NCBI GenBank assembly: GCA_033558025.1
Contig: JAUCEF010000012.1
Span: forward strand, 1,860,001-1,924,000
Reading direction: 5' to 3'
Length of the DNA: 64,000 nt
DNA from: Phytophthora sp. 'mugwort'
Taxonomy: Eukaryota; Oomycota; Peronosporomycetes; Peronosporales; Peronosporaceae
Part shown: piece after piece, positions 1 to 9,596 of the stretch
How positions within the stretch are numbered: position 1 is the stretch's first letter
Layout: each line of letters starts with the position of its first letter
Notes under the pieces: model-generated
The model's input: only the letters and a program-made list of their open reading frames with translations
Databases searched by the model: none
What the model was told of the DNA's origin: nothing
Position numbers and translations under genes: made by a program

Positions 1-829
1 AAGTCGCTGATCGGCATGAAGCCCGATTTGCATCTGACTCACCGTGAACAGCAGAGGACGCGCTATCAGGAAAGAAGCAGCAGCGCCGCGACGGTGATCA
101 GAAGGAAAATGGTGCCAAGGACTAAGTTCCGAAGTACGTTGCGCGCGTCCTCGGAGGGTGGGTGTTAAGTTGAGGTTTAACTTGGCTCAGGCCGAGCGAT
201 GGACCAAGCGAGCACTAGCGCAAGCTGATAGACTGCAGTTCAGGCTGCGCCCAGGCTAGCTGGAATGACTGGCTGTCAAGGGCGCAGGCCCCGCAGTAGC
301 ATGCATGTGTAGTGCTACGCTAACTTCTTTGTCATTCAGTCTTAATTTTACGCGCTCGAGCTCACCTGGCCCAGGGGTTTCTCTACTTAACAAAATCACC
401 AATAAAGTATCTTAGCTGTTATCCTATTGTGTGGCTATGGGGTCCTTGTACCATATGTGTGGTACCCATCCGTGACTTCTTTACCGTGACGTCATGGTGA
501 TGTTAGCTACATCACTTAGGGTACTATGTACACCATTCTGAAGAGTGACTTGGCACTCTTCATGTAACCCCGTGACAGATTCTGTAAATGACATCGATCT
601 ACCACTGTCACGAGAGTCGGGAGTTGTCATTTGACAGGCCCTGACCACGCCTTCTGAAATTTTCCCTCGGATAAGTTGTGCAGGAGAGCTGGAGCAGCCA
701 GCAAAATCGGGGAAGATACGTGGTTAAGAAATATACCTATCTTTTGTAGAAAGCAATGACGCAGACGCTTTCTACGCACCGTGCTAGACGGCGTCAAATG
801 GCAAAGTACATTGTACTTGCACGATACTT
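1..829. other. No recognisable gene; left-edge open frames
   Basis: No gene can be supported here. A plus-strand frame is open from base 1 to a stop near 168, and the minus strand of the same stretch encodes a short hydrophobic segment followed by two stops. Either could be the end of a gene lying outside the window, but codon use and length do not decide. The rest (170-829) is the downstream flank of the first SOD-like gene and shows nothing I can name. Confidence 0.3.
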
Positions 830-1612
830 CTACTCGCACTTGAGGTGGTCGTTTTGGTACGGTTGCTCCTCCTGGTGCTGCTCTCCAAACTGCTGCCCGT
901 ACTCATTCTGATCTTCCTCTCCGTAGTTTTCATGCTGCTCCTCTTCATGGGCGTGCTCACTACCCTCTCCGAGCTCCTCGATAGCCTCCTGGCCAACAGC
1001 ACAAGCGATGCGAGGGGTCTGGGTGCCACACACGGCGTGGAGCACAATGCTCCACGTCTCGGTGTTCTCGGACGGCAACGGGTAGTGCTGGTCCGTCCAC
1101 TCCATCGAAACCGTGGCGTCCTCGCCCAAATTCAAGTCACCAAACTTGCCGGATAAGTCGCCCTTCTCGCACACCAGCGGGTCGGCCATGTAGTTGGCCG
1201 GGTTGCACGCATAGGTCAACGACTTGGCCTTGCAGTCAGGCTCAGCAATGTACTCGGAGGCGGCGCCGCAAGCGCGTAACGGGTCATAATGGTTGTCCGT
1301 CGCGGTCTTCGAGCACTGTTTAAACGAGTCCGAAGTCAGCGTTGAGTTCCACTTGGTGTGGATATGCCACTTATAGCTCGTGACGGTCTCTGTACAGTTC
1401 CCGTCAAAGGCAGCGATCTTAGCCTGGTCAACGCCAGAGAAGTCGAGGGCTGCTGTGATGGTGGCTGTGGTCGAGCCTTCGCCAGCATACTTGACTTCAA
1501 TAAAGCCGTCCACGCCAGCGTTCGCCGCATCAAACTTGTAAACGTACGACGGGTTGTGGGCGACAGCGCCTGTAAAGGCCAAAGCGTAGGAAGCACCAAA
1601 GAGGCGGACCAT
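830..1612 (-). CDS. Secreted Cu-only superoxide dismutase-like protein (copy 1, acidic tail)
   Basis: Predicted 260-residue secreted protein of the Cu/Zn-SOD superfamily. The start is placed at the ATG at 1612 because the next residues, MVRLFGASYALAFTGAVA, form a signal peptide and match copy 3; the frame continues upstream without a supported start. Visible copper ligands are His83 and His85 (WHIHTKW), His108 (NHYDP) and His192 (SIVLHAVCG). The GDLSGK motif near 151 and Arg201 in RIACA match fungal and oomycete extracellular copper-only SODs, which dismutate superoxide outside the cell. About eight cysteines suggest disulfides. Unlike the other copies it ends in a Glu/Gln/His-rich tail of about 50 residues. 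It is the most downstream member of a four-gene same-strand array. Enzyme activity is inferred from the family. Confidence 0.86.
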   Translation of the reverse strand: MVRLFGASYALAFTGAVAHNPSYVYKFDAANAGVDGFIEVKYAGEGSTTATITAALDFSGVDQAKIAAFDGNCTETVTSYKWHIHTKWNSTLTSDSFKQCSKTATDNHYDPLRACGAASEYIAEPDCKAKSLTYACNPANYMADPLVCEKGDLSGKFGDLNLGEDATVSMEWTDQHYPLPSENTETWSIVLHAVCGTQTPRIACAVGQEAIEELGEGSEHAHEEEQHENYGEEDQNEYGQQFGEQHQEEQPYQNDHLKCE

Positions 1613-2112
1613 GGTGGGGAGGGGGAGAGAAAGCTGATGGGGGGCTGGAACACTTAAGGTGTCGGAGGCTATTCCGTGAATGGTGTGAGTGGATCGCACG
1701 GAGGACAGAACGATGCTGGATTATGGTATAGATTTTATGGTGGAAGAAGTGAGTTCGGAGGCACGTGCCGCCGGAAAGACGTTAAACGCGTGCCGTTCAC
1801 CTAGTTAGGAGCTGGCCAGTGTGCCAGTAGTGCGTCGTCGCAGAATTCCGGAAAGCTCTCCCTTAAAAGTTGGTTGTACCCATTGGAAATTCCAACTACA
1901 CACCAGTTTCATCAAGAAGGCAAGCGTCGGACGACTGGTCGTCAGTAGTTATATGAACCTCAGATTGTCGAAGACGTTTCATGGGCGTTACAGTACTAGG
2001 CTACTGCACCTAGTGAATACGCAACATCTTTTGACCAAACGATTCTTTCAGAGAAACTTTTGACGCGACTGGACGCTTTTCATCGTCTTTTGAGCGGCAT
2101 GGCCTGATTTGT

Positions 2113-2781
2113 CTACTCCAGATTTTCGTCTCTTTGTGCTTCCTGTTCTTTAGCGCAGGCAACGCGAGTCGTATGATTGCCACACACGGCATGCAGCAAA
2201 ATGCTCCAGCTCGGGCGGTTCTCGGACAGCAACGGAAAGTGCTTGTCCACCCAATTCCCCGTTGCCTTCAGTTTGTCGTTCAGCTCCAAGTTGCTAAACT
2301 TCCCTGATAAGTCTCCTTTCTCGCACACACGAGGATTCTTCGCGTAGGTTGCCGGATTGCACGTGTATGTCGCCGACTTGGCCTTGCACTGAGGCAAGGC
2401 AATGTGCTCCGAGTCGGGGCCGCATGCGAAGAGCGGGTCGTAATGGTTGCCAGTTGCACGCAGCGAGCAGTGACCAAACGACGCCGATCGGTGATGTGAG
2501 CTCCAACGAACGTGGATATGCCAGGTGTACTCGGTAACTGGATCAACGCACATTCGGTCGAAGGCCTGGATCGCGCTTTGGTTCACCCGCGAGAAATCCA
2601 GCGCAGCAGAGATAGCAGCGATCGAAGAGTCTTGTCCAGCGTACTTGATGCGGATAGTCCCCTCCACACCAGCAGCAGTAGCAGCATCAAAGCGATAGAC
2701 AAACATCGGTTGTGCAGCAGTAAGAGAAGCGACGATAGCGACGACGCAAATTATAGCAGCGGCAACGAGCCTCAAGGTCAT
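2113..2781 (-). CDS. Secreted Cu-only superoxide dismutase-like protein (copy 2, divergent)
   Basis: Predicted 222 residues. The frame extends upstream to a TTG, but the first ATG (2781) gives a hydrophobic signal peptide (MTLRLVAAAIICVVAIVAS), so I start there. It keeps the copper-ligand pattern of the family: WHIH, NHYDP and a His in SILLHAVCG, plus GDLSGK and the guiding Arg in RVACA. It is the most divergent of the four: WHIHVRWSS replaces WHIHTKWNS, there is a local His-rich stretch after it, and the protein stops soon after RVACA with no long tail. It lies in tandem, same strand, about 500 bp from copy 1 and 260 bp from copy 3, so it arose by local duplication. Confidence 0.85.
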   Translation of the reverse strand: MTLRLVAAAIICVVAIVASLTAAQPMFVYRFDAATAAGVEGTIRIKYAGQDSSIAAISAALDFSRVNQSAIQAFDRMCVDPVTEYTWHIHVRWSSHHRSASFGHCSLRATGNHYDPLFACGPDSEHIALPQCKAKSATYTCNPATYAKNPRVCEKGDLSGKFSNLELNDKLKATGNWVDKHFPLLSENRPSWSILLHAVCGNHTTRVACAKEQEAQRDENLE

Positions 2782-3043
2782 TGTTTGTCGCCGTCGTTTC
2801 AGTTTCGGAGTCGTGTGCAATGTTAGAGAGGAATTGAAAACTGTGCTCCATCTTAGCTTACCGATGTCATGTCACCAAAGGTAAGTTACCAGGAATTGAC
2901 TCGGGTCAAGATGAAAACTCGACGAGAAGTACAGGTACTTTCCAACGGATTACAACGAAAAGACACTAAACAGAAAGCTGAATCATCGATTTGACATCAG
3001 TTGCTGTACAGGACGCTATGTATATCCGTATCGGCAACTAAGA

Positions 3044-3766
3044 CTAGATACCGCATCCAGCGGCGGTGGACTGGTCCGGTGTACCGTGGACAGGAGTCGA
3101 CTGGTCGACTTGGCCAACGCTCTCACCCTCGGCTTCCATTCGGTGAGCGCAGGCAATACGAGACTCTTGGCCGCACATGGCGTGAAGCACAATGCTCCAG
3201 GTCTCCGTATTCTCGGACGGCAACGGGAAGTGCTCGTCCGTCCATTCGCCAGATACGGTCGAGTCTTCAGCCAGCTTGAGGACCCCGAACTTGCCCGACA
3301 GGTCCCCCTTCTCGCATGACTGCGGGTCGGCCGTGTAGTTGGCCGGGTTGCAAGTGTATCTCTTGATCTTTGCCTCACACTCCGGCTCCGTGTTGTACTC
3401 TGATACTGGGCCACACGCACGCAGCGGGTCGTAGTGATTGGCCGTGGCCGCCTTGGCACATTGCTTGAACGAGTCTGAAGACAGTATCGAGTTCCACTTG
3501 GTGTGAATATGCCACTTCCAGCTCGTCACTGCGTCCATGGTGCAGTTGTTGTCGAACGCAACAATATTGGACTGGTTGACACGGGAGAAGTCGAGAGCAG
3601 CCGTTATCGTAGCGGTGGAAGAGTTCTCGCCAGCGTACTTGATTTGGATGGAGCCGTCGACACCAGCAGCGTCTTCCGCATCGAACTTGTAGATGTACAA
3701 GGGCTGCGCAGCCATAACGGCGAGGGTGCCAGCGAAAGCACAGACAGTACCAAACAAGCGGACCAT
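3044..3766 (-). CDS. Secreted Cu-only superoxide dismutase-like protein (copy 3)
   Basis: Predicted 240 residues starting with an ATG that opens a signal peptide (MVRLFGTVCAFAGTLAVMA, cleavage probably after the Ala pair near 20). Copper ligands seen: His86 and His88 (WHIHTKW), His111 (NHYDP) and His195 (SIVLHAMCG). GDLSGK lies at 154-159 and Arg203 in RIACA. Several Asn-X-Ser/Thr sites and nine or so Cys fit an extracellular, disulfide-bonded glycoprotein. The last 30 residues are Ser/Thr/Pro/Gln-rich and end in GCGI, similar to the end of copy 4. In the family the role is superoxide dismutation outside the cell, which for a plant pathogen could blunt a host oxidative burst; that use is inference. 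Confidence 0.87.
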   Translation of the reverse strand: MVRLFGTVCAFAGTLAVMAAQPLYIYKFDAEDAAGVDGSIQIKYAGENSSTATITAALDFSRVNQSNIVAFDNNCTMDAVTSWKWHIHTKWNSILSSDSFKQCAKAATANHYDPLRACGPVSEYNTEPECEAKIKRYTCNPANYTADPQSCEKGDLSGKFGVLKLAEDSTVSGEWTDEHFPLPSENTETWSIVLHAMCGQESRIACAHRMEAEGESVGQVDQSTPVHGTPDQSTAAGCGI

Positions 3767-4648
3767 GGTGGGCTAGTGAGAAGTAGAAGGTTAATGTAGA
3801 AATAACAAGTCTCGAGAAATTGTCAATTAAAAACCTTCATACTGACGTTGTTGTAGCATTTTGCTGGTGGTGCTGGACCTTGCCAGGCACGTTGCCTCGC
3901 ACCAATTGCAAAGCGAGTGGGCACGTCTCTGGGGCTCTGCTGTCACATCGTGAAGGCACTTGCACTGTGCATTGCTTTGCTGTCAACCGTCAATCTCCCC
4001 CTTTTTTAATCTCTTCCGTCACGTGTAAGTACACCGGTTAACGAGTTCATCGGTCCCCGGGAAACTTTGGCATATGTCTTTCACAATGGAAATCCACTCG
4101 CGGTCTCGTGGAATCCTGAGCGGTTTGTGAACGTTGTCAAGTGTAGAGTTGAAGATGAGGACGATTGTTGTCTTACTTGATGCAACGGCCTTACCTTTTT
4201 CTTAAGTACATTTCACCTCGAGGCACCAGCAAAGCTACAATAATTCTAATACATTTATAGCCGCTTCTTTATTATCCAGTCACTATGTGTCCGTGACTCA
4301 CTCGGGAACTCTCTCAGCAAACTAGGAGCTCGGCCGATCCTTTTCTCCAGCGTACGGCGCGCCAAGATGCAGATGAAGCTTATTTCATTGTGCGAGACTG
4401 CAAGTACGACACGCTGGCTCTTGACTCAAGAGTCTTGAGGATGTCTCGGTCGGATCCAGTATCCGGACCCATGAAGTCGAAGGACTGCAAAAAAAGCTGG
4501 TGCCCACCACCATGTACAATAAAGAACTTTCGCTGTCTGTTACCAATTCCCAGCTGATGAACCCTGTCGTTTTCCGTCAACAAAAAGCCTCAGCGAAATC
4601 CTGGTTTCAAGTCACTGTAGAATTTACAAAAAAATAGTCAGTAGGCTA
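3767..4648. other. Intergenic region upstream of SOD-like copy 3
   Basis: No coding region can be supported. The first part is the promoter and 5-prime leader of copy 3, which is transcribed leftward. I see no clear initiator match and no transposon similarity up to the hAT-like insertion. Confidence 0.4.
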
Positions 4649-4656
4649 CCCTGGAC
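4649..4656. repeat. Target-site duplication, left copy (hAT-like insertion)
   Basis: CCCTGGAC directly abuts the left end of the hAT-like element. The right flank carries CCCTGAAC at 5514-5521, so 7 of 8 bases match. Eight-base duplications are characteristic of hAT transposition. Confidence 0.7.
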
Positions 4657-5513
4657 TAGAGTTGTAAAATAGTTTTATATTTAACTAGGGTTAAATACGT
4701 ATTTAACGAATCTGAATTAAATATCGTTAAGTACACGTCTGTCTGAGGGCGATGAGCAGGCCTCCTTAATCATGGGATTTTTACCAGAACTCCCATACTT
4801 CCCATATTGAAATATCAATCTGTCCCATGAAATATACATCCAACAATAGACCACCATTTTGCTCACACAACCAACGCAATCGCGAAACCACTATCCGTGG
4901 GAAGGTCGGAGTCCATCATACTTCAAGTTTGCTCCAGGTTAAAAATGACCCCAACGATTTCACTACTGCAGCCAAAACCGAAGTCGAAGAAGTCGAAGAT
5001 GCCATTCAGGGATGAATACCAAACTGTCTATGGGCTTAAGATCTCAAACAGAGATGCATCCAGAGGTGCGGTGACGTCGTGTGTCTGTCGCTTTTGTACT
5101 GTGTTTGGACGAGAAGCACGGAACAATCCGGACGCGAAGCCCAAGCGGAAGAGGACATCGAACTATCACTACTTTATCACTGATGAGGCAACCACAAATG
5201 TAATTATTAGTTTCTTAGTTGACAACTGGGAAGCCGATCAGAGTCTGACCTTCAGAAAGCAGATCACCAACCACGACGAGATTTACAGAGGCTCTCGCGG
5301 ATTGCGCAAGTTGCGAACGCATCCATGCAGGAGTTTAAAAAATCCTGCATGGAGCACTCGTGTGCATCATCGTAAATAAATGAAGTGTTCATCTAGACAA
5401 TTGTTTCATTGCGTTCATACCAGCAGTATTTAACCCGTATTTAATCGCTATACATTTGCAGTTAACTGCGGGAAACGCTATTTAAGTATTTGACCAACTA
5501 AATAACAACTCTA
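4657..5513. mobile_element. hAT-like element, probably non-autonomous, 857 bp
   Basis: The two ends are inverted repeats: TAGAGTTGTAAAATAGTT at 4657-4674 and, as reverse complement of 5496-5513, TAGAGTTGTTATTTAGTT (15 of 18 identical). TAGAGTTG-type termini and a flanking 8-bp duplication fit the hAT superfamily. Both flanks inside the ends are AT-rich with ATTTAA repeats. The only substantial frame inside is a zinc-finger-like fragment (4945-5379); no hAT catalytic or dimerisation region is present, so it should depend on a transposase made elsewhere. It sits inside the SOD-like array, between copies 3 and 4. Confidence 0.72.
4945..5379 (+). CDS. Zinc-finger-like (BED-type?) N-terminal fragment inside the hAT-like element
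   Basis: A 144-residue frame from the first ATG (4945). It has a basic N-terminus (KPKSKKSK), then VCRFCTVFGRE followed by a Lys/Arg-rich stretch and a later segment with Asn, Tyr, His and Phe. A CxxC followed by basic residues resembles the start of the BED-like DNA-binding segment found at the N-terminus of oomycete hAT transposases, but the His/Cys second half is not clear. I read it as the surviving 5-prime end of a transposase gene whose catalytic part has been deleted. Whether it is translated is unknown. Confidence 0.45.
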   Translation: MTPTISLLQPKPKSKKSKMPFRDEYQTVYGLKISNRDASRGAVTSCVCRFCTVFGREARNNPDAKPKRKRTSNYHYFITDEATTNVIISFLVDNWEADQSLTFRKQITNHDEIYRGSRGLRKLRTHPCRSLKNPAWSTRVHHRK

Positions 5514-5521
5514 CCCTGAAC
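5514..5521. repeat. Target-site duplication, right copy
   Basis: CCCTGAAC follows the right end of the hAT-like element and differs at one base from the left copy at 4649-4656. Confidence 0.7.
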
Positions 5522-5721
5522 CGACCCTTAAAGTGACAGCGCGGGAAATGGTGGGTCTTGTCGTCCTTATATTGTTGAAACAAAGTTCATCATAGACTAC
5601 GAAAGCCTGCAGGTGAGATATTCTATAAAGGGATACATTACATAGGGTTTTCGTGTTTATTTACGTAACTAGTAGGAGATCCGAAAATAGATGTTAGTAA
5701 GACATGTAGATGCACCAGCAT

Positions 5722-6447
5722 TTACGCCTTGACACTGCAGCCACCGCCAGTGGACTGGACGGGAGAATTCTGGAACATCGTCGGCTGGTTATCGCGTTCG
5801 GCTTTACCTTCGCCCTTGGCTCCAACCGCGCACGAAATGCGAGGAGCTTCCTTGCCACAAACAGCATGAAGCACGACGCTCCATGCCTCCGTGTTCTCAG
5901 ACGGCAGCGGGTAGTGCTCGTCCGTCCACTTCTGAGACACAGTGTTGCCCTCTCCGACCTTGAATGCACCGAACTTGCCCGACAAATCACCCTTCTCACA
6001 TGACAGCGGGTCGGCTGTGTAGTTACTGGGGCTGCAAGCATAGCTCTTGGACTTGACCTTGCATTCCGGCTCGGAGATGTATTCGGACGCAGGGCCGCAC
6101 GCCTTCAACAGGTCGTAGTGATTATCTGTCGCGGCTTTCGAGCACTGCTTGAACGAGTCCGAGGACAGCATCGAGTTCCACTTGGTGTGGATGTGCCATT
6201 TCCAGCTCGTCACGTTTTCCGTGCAATTGCCGTCAAAAGCAGCGATCTTGGCCTGGTCGACGCCGGAGAAGTCGAGGTTGGCCGTGATCGTCGCAGTGGA
6301 CGAGTCGTCGCCGGCGTACTTGACTTGGATGGAGCCGTCGACGCCACCGGCCGTAGCCGCATCGAACTTGTAGACATAGGAAGGCTGTGCAGTCACAATA
6401 GCAAGAGCCGTGGCGAAAGCAAAGGTAGAACCGATGGAACTCAGCAT
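5722..6447 (-). CDS. Secreted Cu-only superoxide dismutase-like protein (copy 4)
   Basis: Predicted 241 residues. The frame runs upstream to a TTG at 6513, but the ATG at 6447 opens a signal peptide (MLSSIGSTFAFATALAIVT) that aligns with the other copies, so it is chosen. Copper-ligand His residues are in WHIHTKW (85 and 87), NHYDL and SVVLHAVCG. NHYDL replaces the NHYDP of the other three copies. GDLSGK and the Arg of RISCA are present. The C-terminal 30 residues are Asn/Gln/Ser-rich and end in GGGCSVKA, like copy 3. It is the most upstream gene of the array and is separated from copy 3 by about 2 kb that includes the hAT-like insertion. Confidence 0.86.
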   Translation of the reverse strand: MLSSIGSTFAFATALAIVTAQPSYVYKFDAATAGGVDGSIQVKYAGDDSSTATITANLDFSGVDQAKIAAFDGNCTENVTSWKWHIHTKWNSMLSSDSFKQCSKAATDNHYDLLKACGPASEYISEPECKVKSKSYACSPSNYTADPLSCEKGDLSGKFGAFKVGEGNTVSQKWTDEHYPLPSENTEAWSVVLHAVCGKEAPRISCAVGAKGEGKAERDNQPTMFQNSPVQSTGGGCSVKA

Positions 6448-6520
6448 AGTAAAAGCTGAGGGGAAAGCACTTGAGGGGTCGAAGTCGGATCTGCAAATGA
6501 AGACAGGCCTCAAGCCTCGA

Positions 6521-6553
6521 GTGAGTGAGAGAGAGAGAGAGTTAGTTAGTTAG
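6521..6553. repeat. GA/GTTA microsatellite upstream of SOD-like copy 4
   Basis: A GTGA/(GA)n tract runs into a short GTTA tract in the 5-prime flank of copy 4. Confidence 0.7.
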
Positions 6554-7238
6554 AGTTTGCTCACGTAGCATGTCTCTCGGTTAAATCTCTCGTGGGGATC
6601 ATATGGCACAAATTCTACGGTTGTAAGTTAAACATTGCGTAGTAACGCGTTAAACGAGTGCATAAACTCCTACTTCTTCAACAGATGCCTTATTGCTCAT
6701 ATAGTATGTAGCGGCGAAGTGAGATCATGGACTCCTGGTACAGCGGCTTCTTCAAAGCTTTGAGCCACGCCGATCTTCTCCCGCACCATTGTCATATTGG
6801 ACGATGTGTTTATAATTTTCAACCACTCGATACGTATGTAAGCCCTATACAGCACGTAAACCTTCTGGCAGTAGATGGGAAGAGTCCGTTGCGCGAGGAC
6901 CGGCTGATGGAACAGAGGAGATAGATAAGCCGATAGCAGCAACGAGATGTGTAGACTTTCCACACTTATCTCTCTGCTGGAGAGGCATGGAGAGGCAGCG
7001 GAGGGCAGATCAGGCGAGTATCTGAAGCTTCGTAACTGAAGAGATCGCCGCATCCAGCAACGCATAAGCCTTCTACACCCACGCAGTCCAAGTTGAACAC
7101 TCCAGAGAGCTCCAAGCTTAGATATCTACGATTCTTGCGCTTCTCTGGTGGAAAATGTACCACATGGATTGTAGCGTGCAGATCAGAGATCGCAGGTACC
7201 GGTACGTCCACTAAGTGCTCGGTGTGAAGCCTAGACGC

Positions 7239-7634
7239 TCAACTATGTAGCAAGGTACAACATGTCCCTGTGCCACATAAGCTTGGCGCTCGTCGCGGCA
7301 GTGTGTTGATCACGAACTTGTATCCGAGGAACCCGCACAAGGTCTCTTCCTCGTCATCGTCGTTCTCCAAGGTTTCGAGGGCGCCACAATCGGTAATGTC
7401 GTTGTACATCCACCAGCAGATCTTGCTGCGTGTGTGCGACGCCGAGAGCGTACACGATTTTCTCCACTTTGCATTTGGCACTCGTCCTGCCATCAAGACG
7501 GCGCTTGGCATGAGCGCAGCAAGCCTCGAGTCATTTTCATTCGCATTTTGCACGTGCAAGCCAAATCCGAGCTGGTCTCGCCGCATTCGCCCTCGACGGT
7601 TGCACACCACCACCTGCCGGCGGTCAGACTGCAC
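7239..7634 (-). pseudogene. START-domain protein relic
   Basis: The minus strand encodes ITDCGALETLE followed by acidic residues and then CGFLGYKFVI. This lines up with the START core of the intact genes to the right (for example VADCAVLHTME, then HYLGYKFFV). The preceding ALMPSAVLMAG also corresponds to the ALTPPTMMLTG stretch of those proteins. Beyond FLGYKFVI the similarity collapses and the frame stops, and there is no zinc finger. Loosely similar pieces may continue leftward to about 6,700. I read it as a decayed, truncated member of the START/FYVE-related family, the leftmost trace of that cluster in the window. Confidence 0.55.
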
Positions 7635-7834
7635 GGCTGGGTTTTGGACAGCGTACGCAAATGCGTCGCGTCCCGTTCATTGGCTGCTCAAACATCGTGT
7701 GCTCCAGCGATTTGCTGAGCAAGCGCTTCATCGTGCGCTTGGCTGTCTTGTGCATCTACGCATGCCTCGCCAAATTGGGTTGCATCACCCTCGGCAAAAG
7801 GGAACTTAGCTGACGCCACACTGTCTGCGATCGA

Positions 7835-8620
7835 GTGTGCTTAGCGAGGTCTTCGCCTCAGTTTACGCAGCGTGGACGTGGAAGACCCGAGCTGAACGAA
7901 CGGCAAAGGATAGTCTCTCGCGGTGTCCTACAATGGCCACGTGCACGGGTGGCTGGAGGGCAAGGCAGTAAGAACAATATCGTGGGCAATATACGGGGAC
8001 TGTGACGAGTGTGGCAGGGTCAGTACTTCACTTTGGGTCATACTGAAATCAAGAAGTTACGACCGTTATAAGTCCGACTGGAGCTGGTAGCCTATTTTAA
8101 TATGACAGTAGTTTAAAAATAACTGTGCTGCGCTGACGTTGCTAACCGCGGGGAAGCGCGGCGCTGCTACAACCAAATTTAGAATCCGGATAATCTGTAA
8201 CTCTAGTATTTCCTGTTAATATTTGGTGGTCCAGAAAAAGCCAGTTTTCGAGATTCAGGTTGAACTTAGGATAAAACGAAGATAAATACCTAGTATGTCC
8301 CACACGCCTCGAGGTCCAGATTTTTTTTTTTTAAGTTTGAGGAGCGCGCCAACCCTCGCTGCCAGCCGTCGACCCCCCCCTCGTCGTACGGAATTTCGAG
8401 CGGACGCATGGCCCGCATAGTACGCTAGCCACCACCCTTTGTTACATGATGGGTTTTGCTAACACTGTACTGCTTATCAGACAGCAGCACACACCTTCCA
8501 CCGTATCCAGGCTAGGGCTCAGTCACACATGCGCAGCGTGACAGCGCAGAGTTGGATCGGATCAGGATTCACAACTATTAGCGCAAGTTCCGTGGCGACG
8601 CAAACTCGGCTACGCAGACG
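7835..8620. other. Non-coding, nothing recognisable
   Basis: No supported gene. It contains a homopolymer T run near 8,320 and a C run near 8,375. TACATGATGGGT near 8,443 recurs in the same orientation near 11,110, on the far side of the MULE remains. Confidence 0.3.
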
Positions 8621-8749
8621 CTAACGGTTTATGATAGAGACGCGCTGGAAGCTCATCGCGCAGAGAAGGTTGCTCGCTCTCGGCTTCACGAGCAGGATGA
8701 TCTACTTGCTAATCATGGGCGGACGAGACTTACCCGTAATGCTGCTGCA

Positions 8750-9400
8750 TTGTTAAGAGACGATGTAATCACGGCGGGTCGTTCCACCGACAACGACGAT
8801 CAAGGCGATACTCGATGGGAGGGTCTTGCGTTGCGACAAATGTTCGTCCAAGATTCATCTCCAGATTCGGAAGGTAGTGCAATGAAAGAAGCTATCGCAG
8901 CTCTCGATGCAGCCGACCTCGAGAAGTCTTCAAATGGAAGCGATGATTCCGACTATGAAGACAATAAAATCGAAGAAAGTGTAGATACTGGCGAAGAAGA
9001 CGATGGTTTTCCAGACATGCTCGATAGTTGGACAGAATTTCACGAAGCTTATGACGAGTCCCAAGTCAGGTCAGCAATTTTCCAAGCGAACGAGCACTTC
9101 GGTTTCCGTTCGGAACAGACAAATTCTTCGCGTCGCCAAGACAAAAAAGCGCGATGGGAAGAAGTTGAGGAAAGCCGTGCAACTGGTTCCGAAAAAGTGG
9201 GTAGTGTGCTCCGAGATTTAATCTGTACCGGCGGACAACCCTACGAATCGCGAGGAAAGGGCAAGCGTAAGCATACATCCGTAAGAGACACGAAACTGCA
9301 AAGCGAGGGTGAATGTGCGCGTCACTTCGACGATCAGCGGGAGTTGATAGTTGACGGTAAACGCTTTGGGGAAACACAATCACAAGCTGAACAAGCATGA
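8750..9400 (+). pseudogene. MULE transposase N-terminal region (FAR1-like)
   Basis: Open frame of 216 residues with a very acidic first half (runs of Asp/Glu, SDDSDYEDNK) then FPDMLDSWTEFHEAYDE, typical of the segment before the FAR1-type DNA-binding fold. Further on, GGQPYESRGKGKRKHTSVRD and, after a shift of frame, NHKLNKHEWDSYTE and RIVKDP resemble the zinc-binding FAR1 module of MULE transposases. The frame shift near 9,340-9,400 separates it from the catalytic part, so the full protein cannot be made from this copy. Confidence 0.55.
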
Positions 9401-9596
9401 ATGGGACAGTTACACCGAGAAACGAATCGTGAAGGACCCTTAGCAGACCAATGACGTTCCCGTGCTTCGCAAGGCGGGGGCCAATGCTCAACAGTATCTT
9501 CGGGGACGGACTGGTAATACAATGTACATTTTCTGTGTATTCGGTAATTTTTCACCGAATTCGGTTATGTTGTATAGGTAAAAGAAACAACTCTAC

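Noticed and set aside
1..168. Plus-strand open frame at the left edge, and a hydrophobic minus-strand peptide
   Set aside because: Too short and without recognisable motifs; strand cannot be decided.
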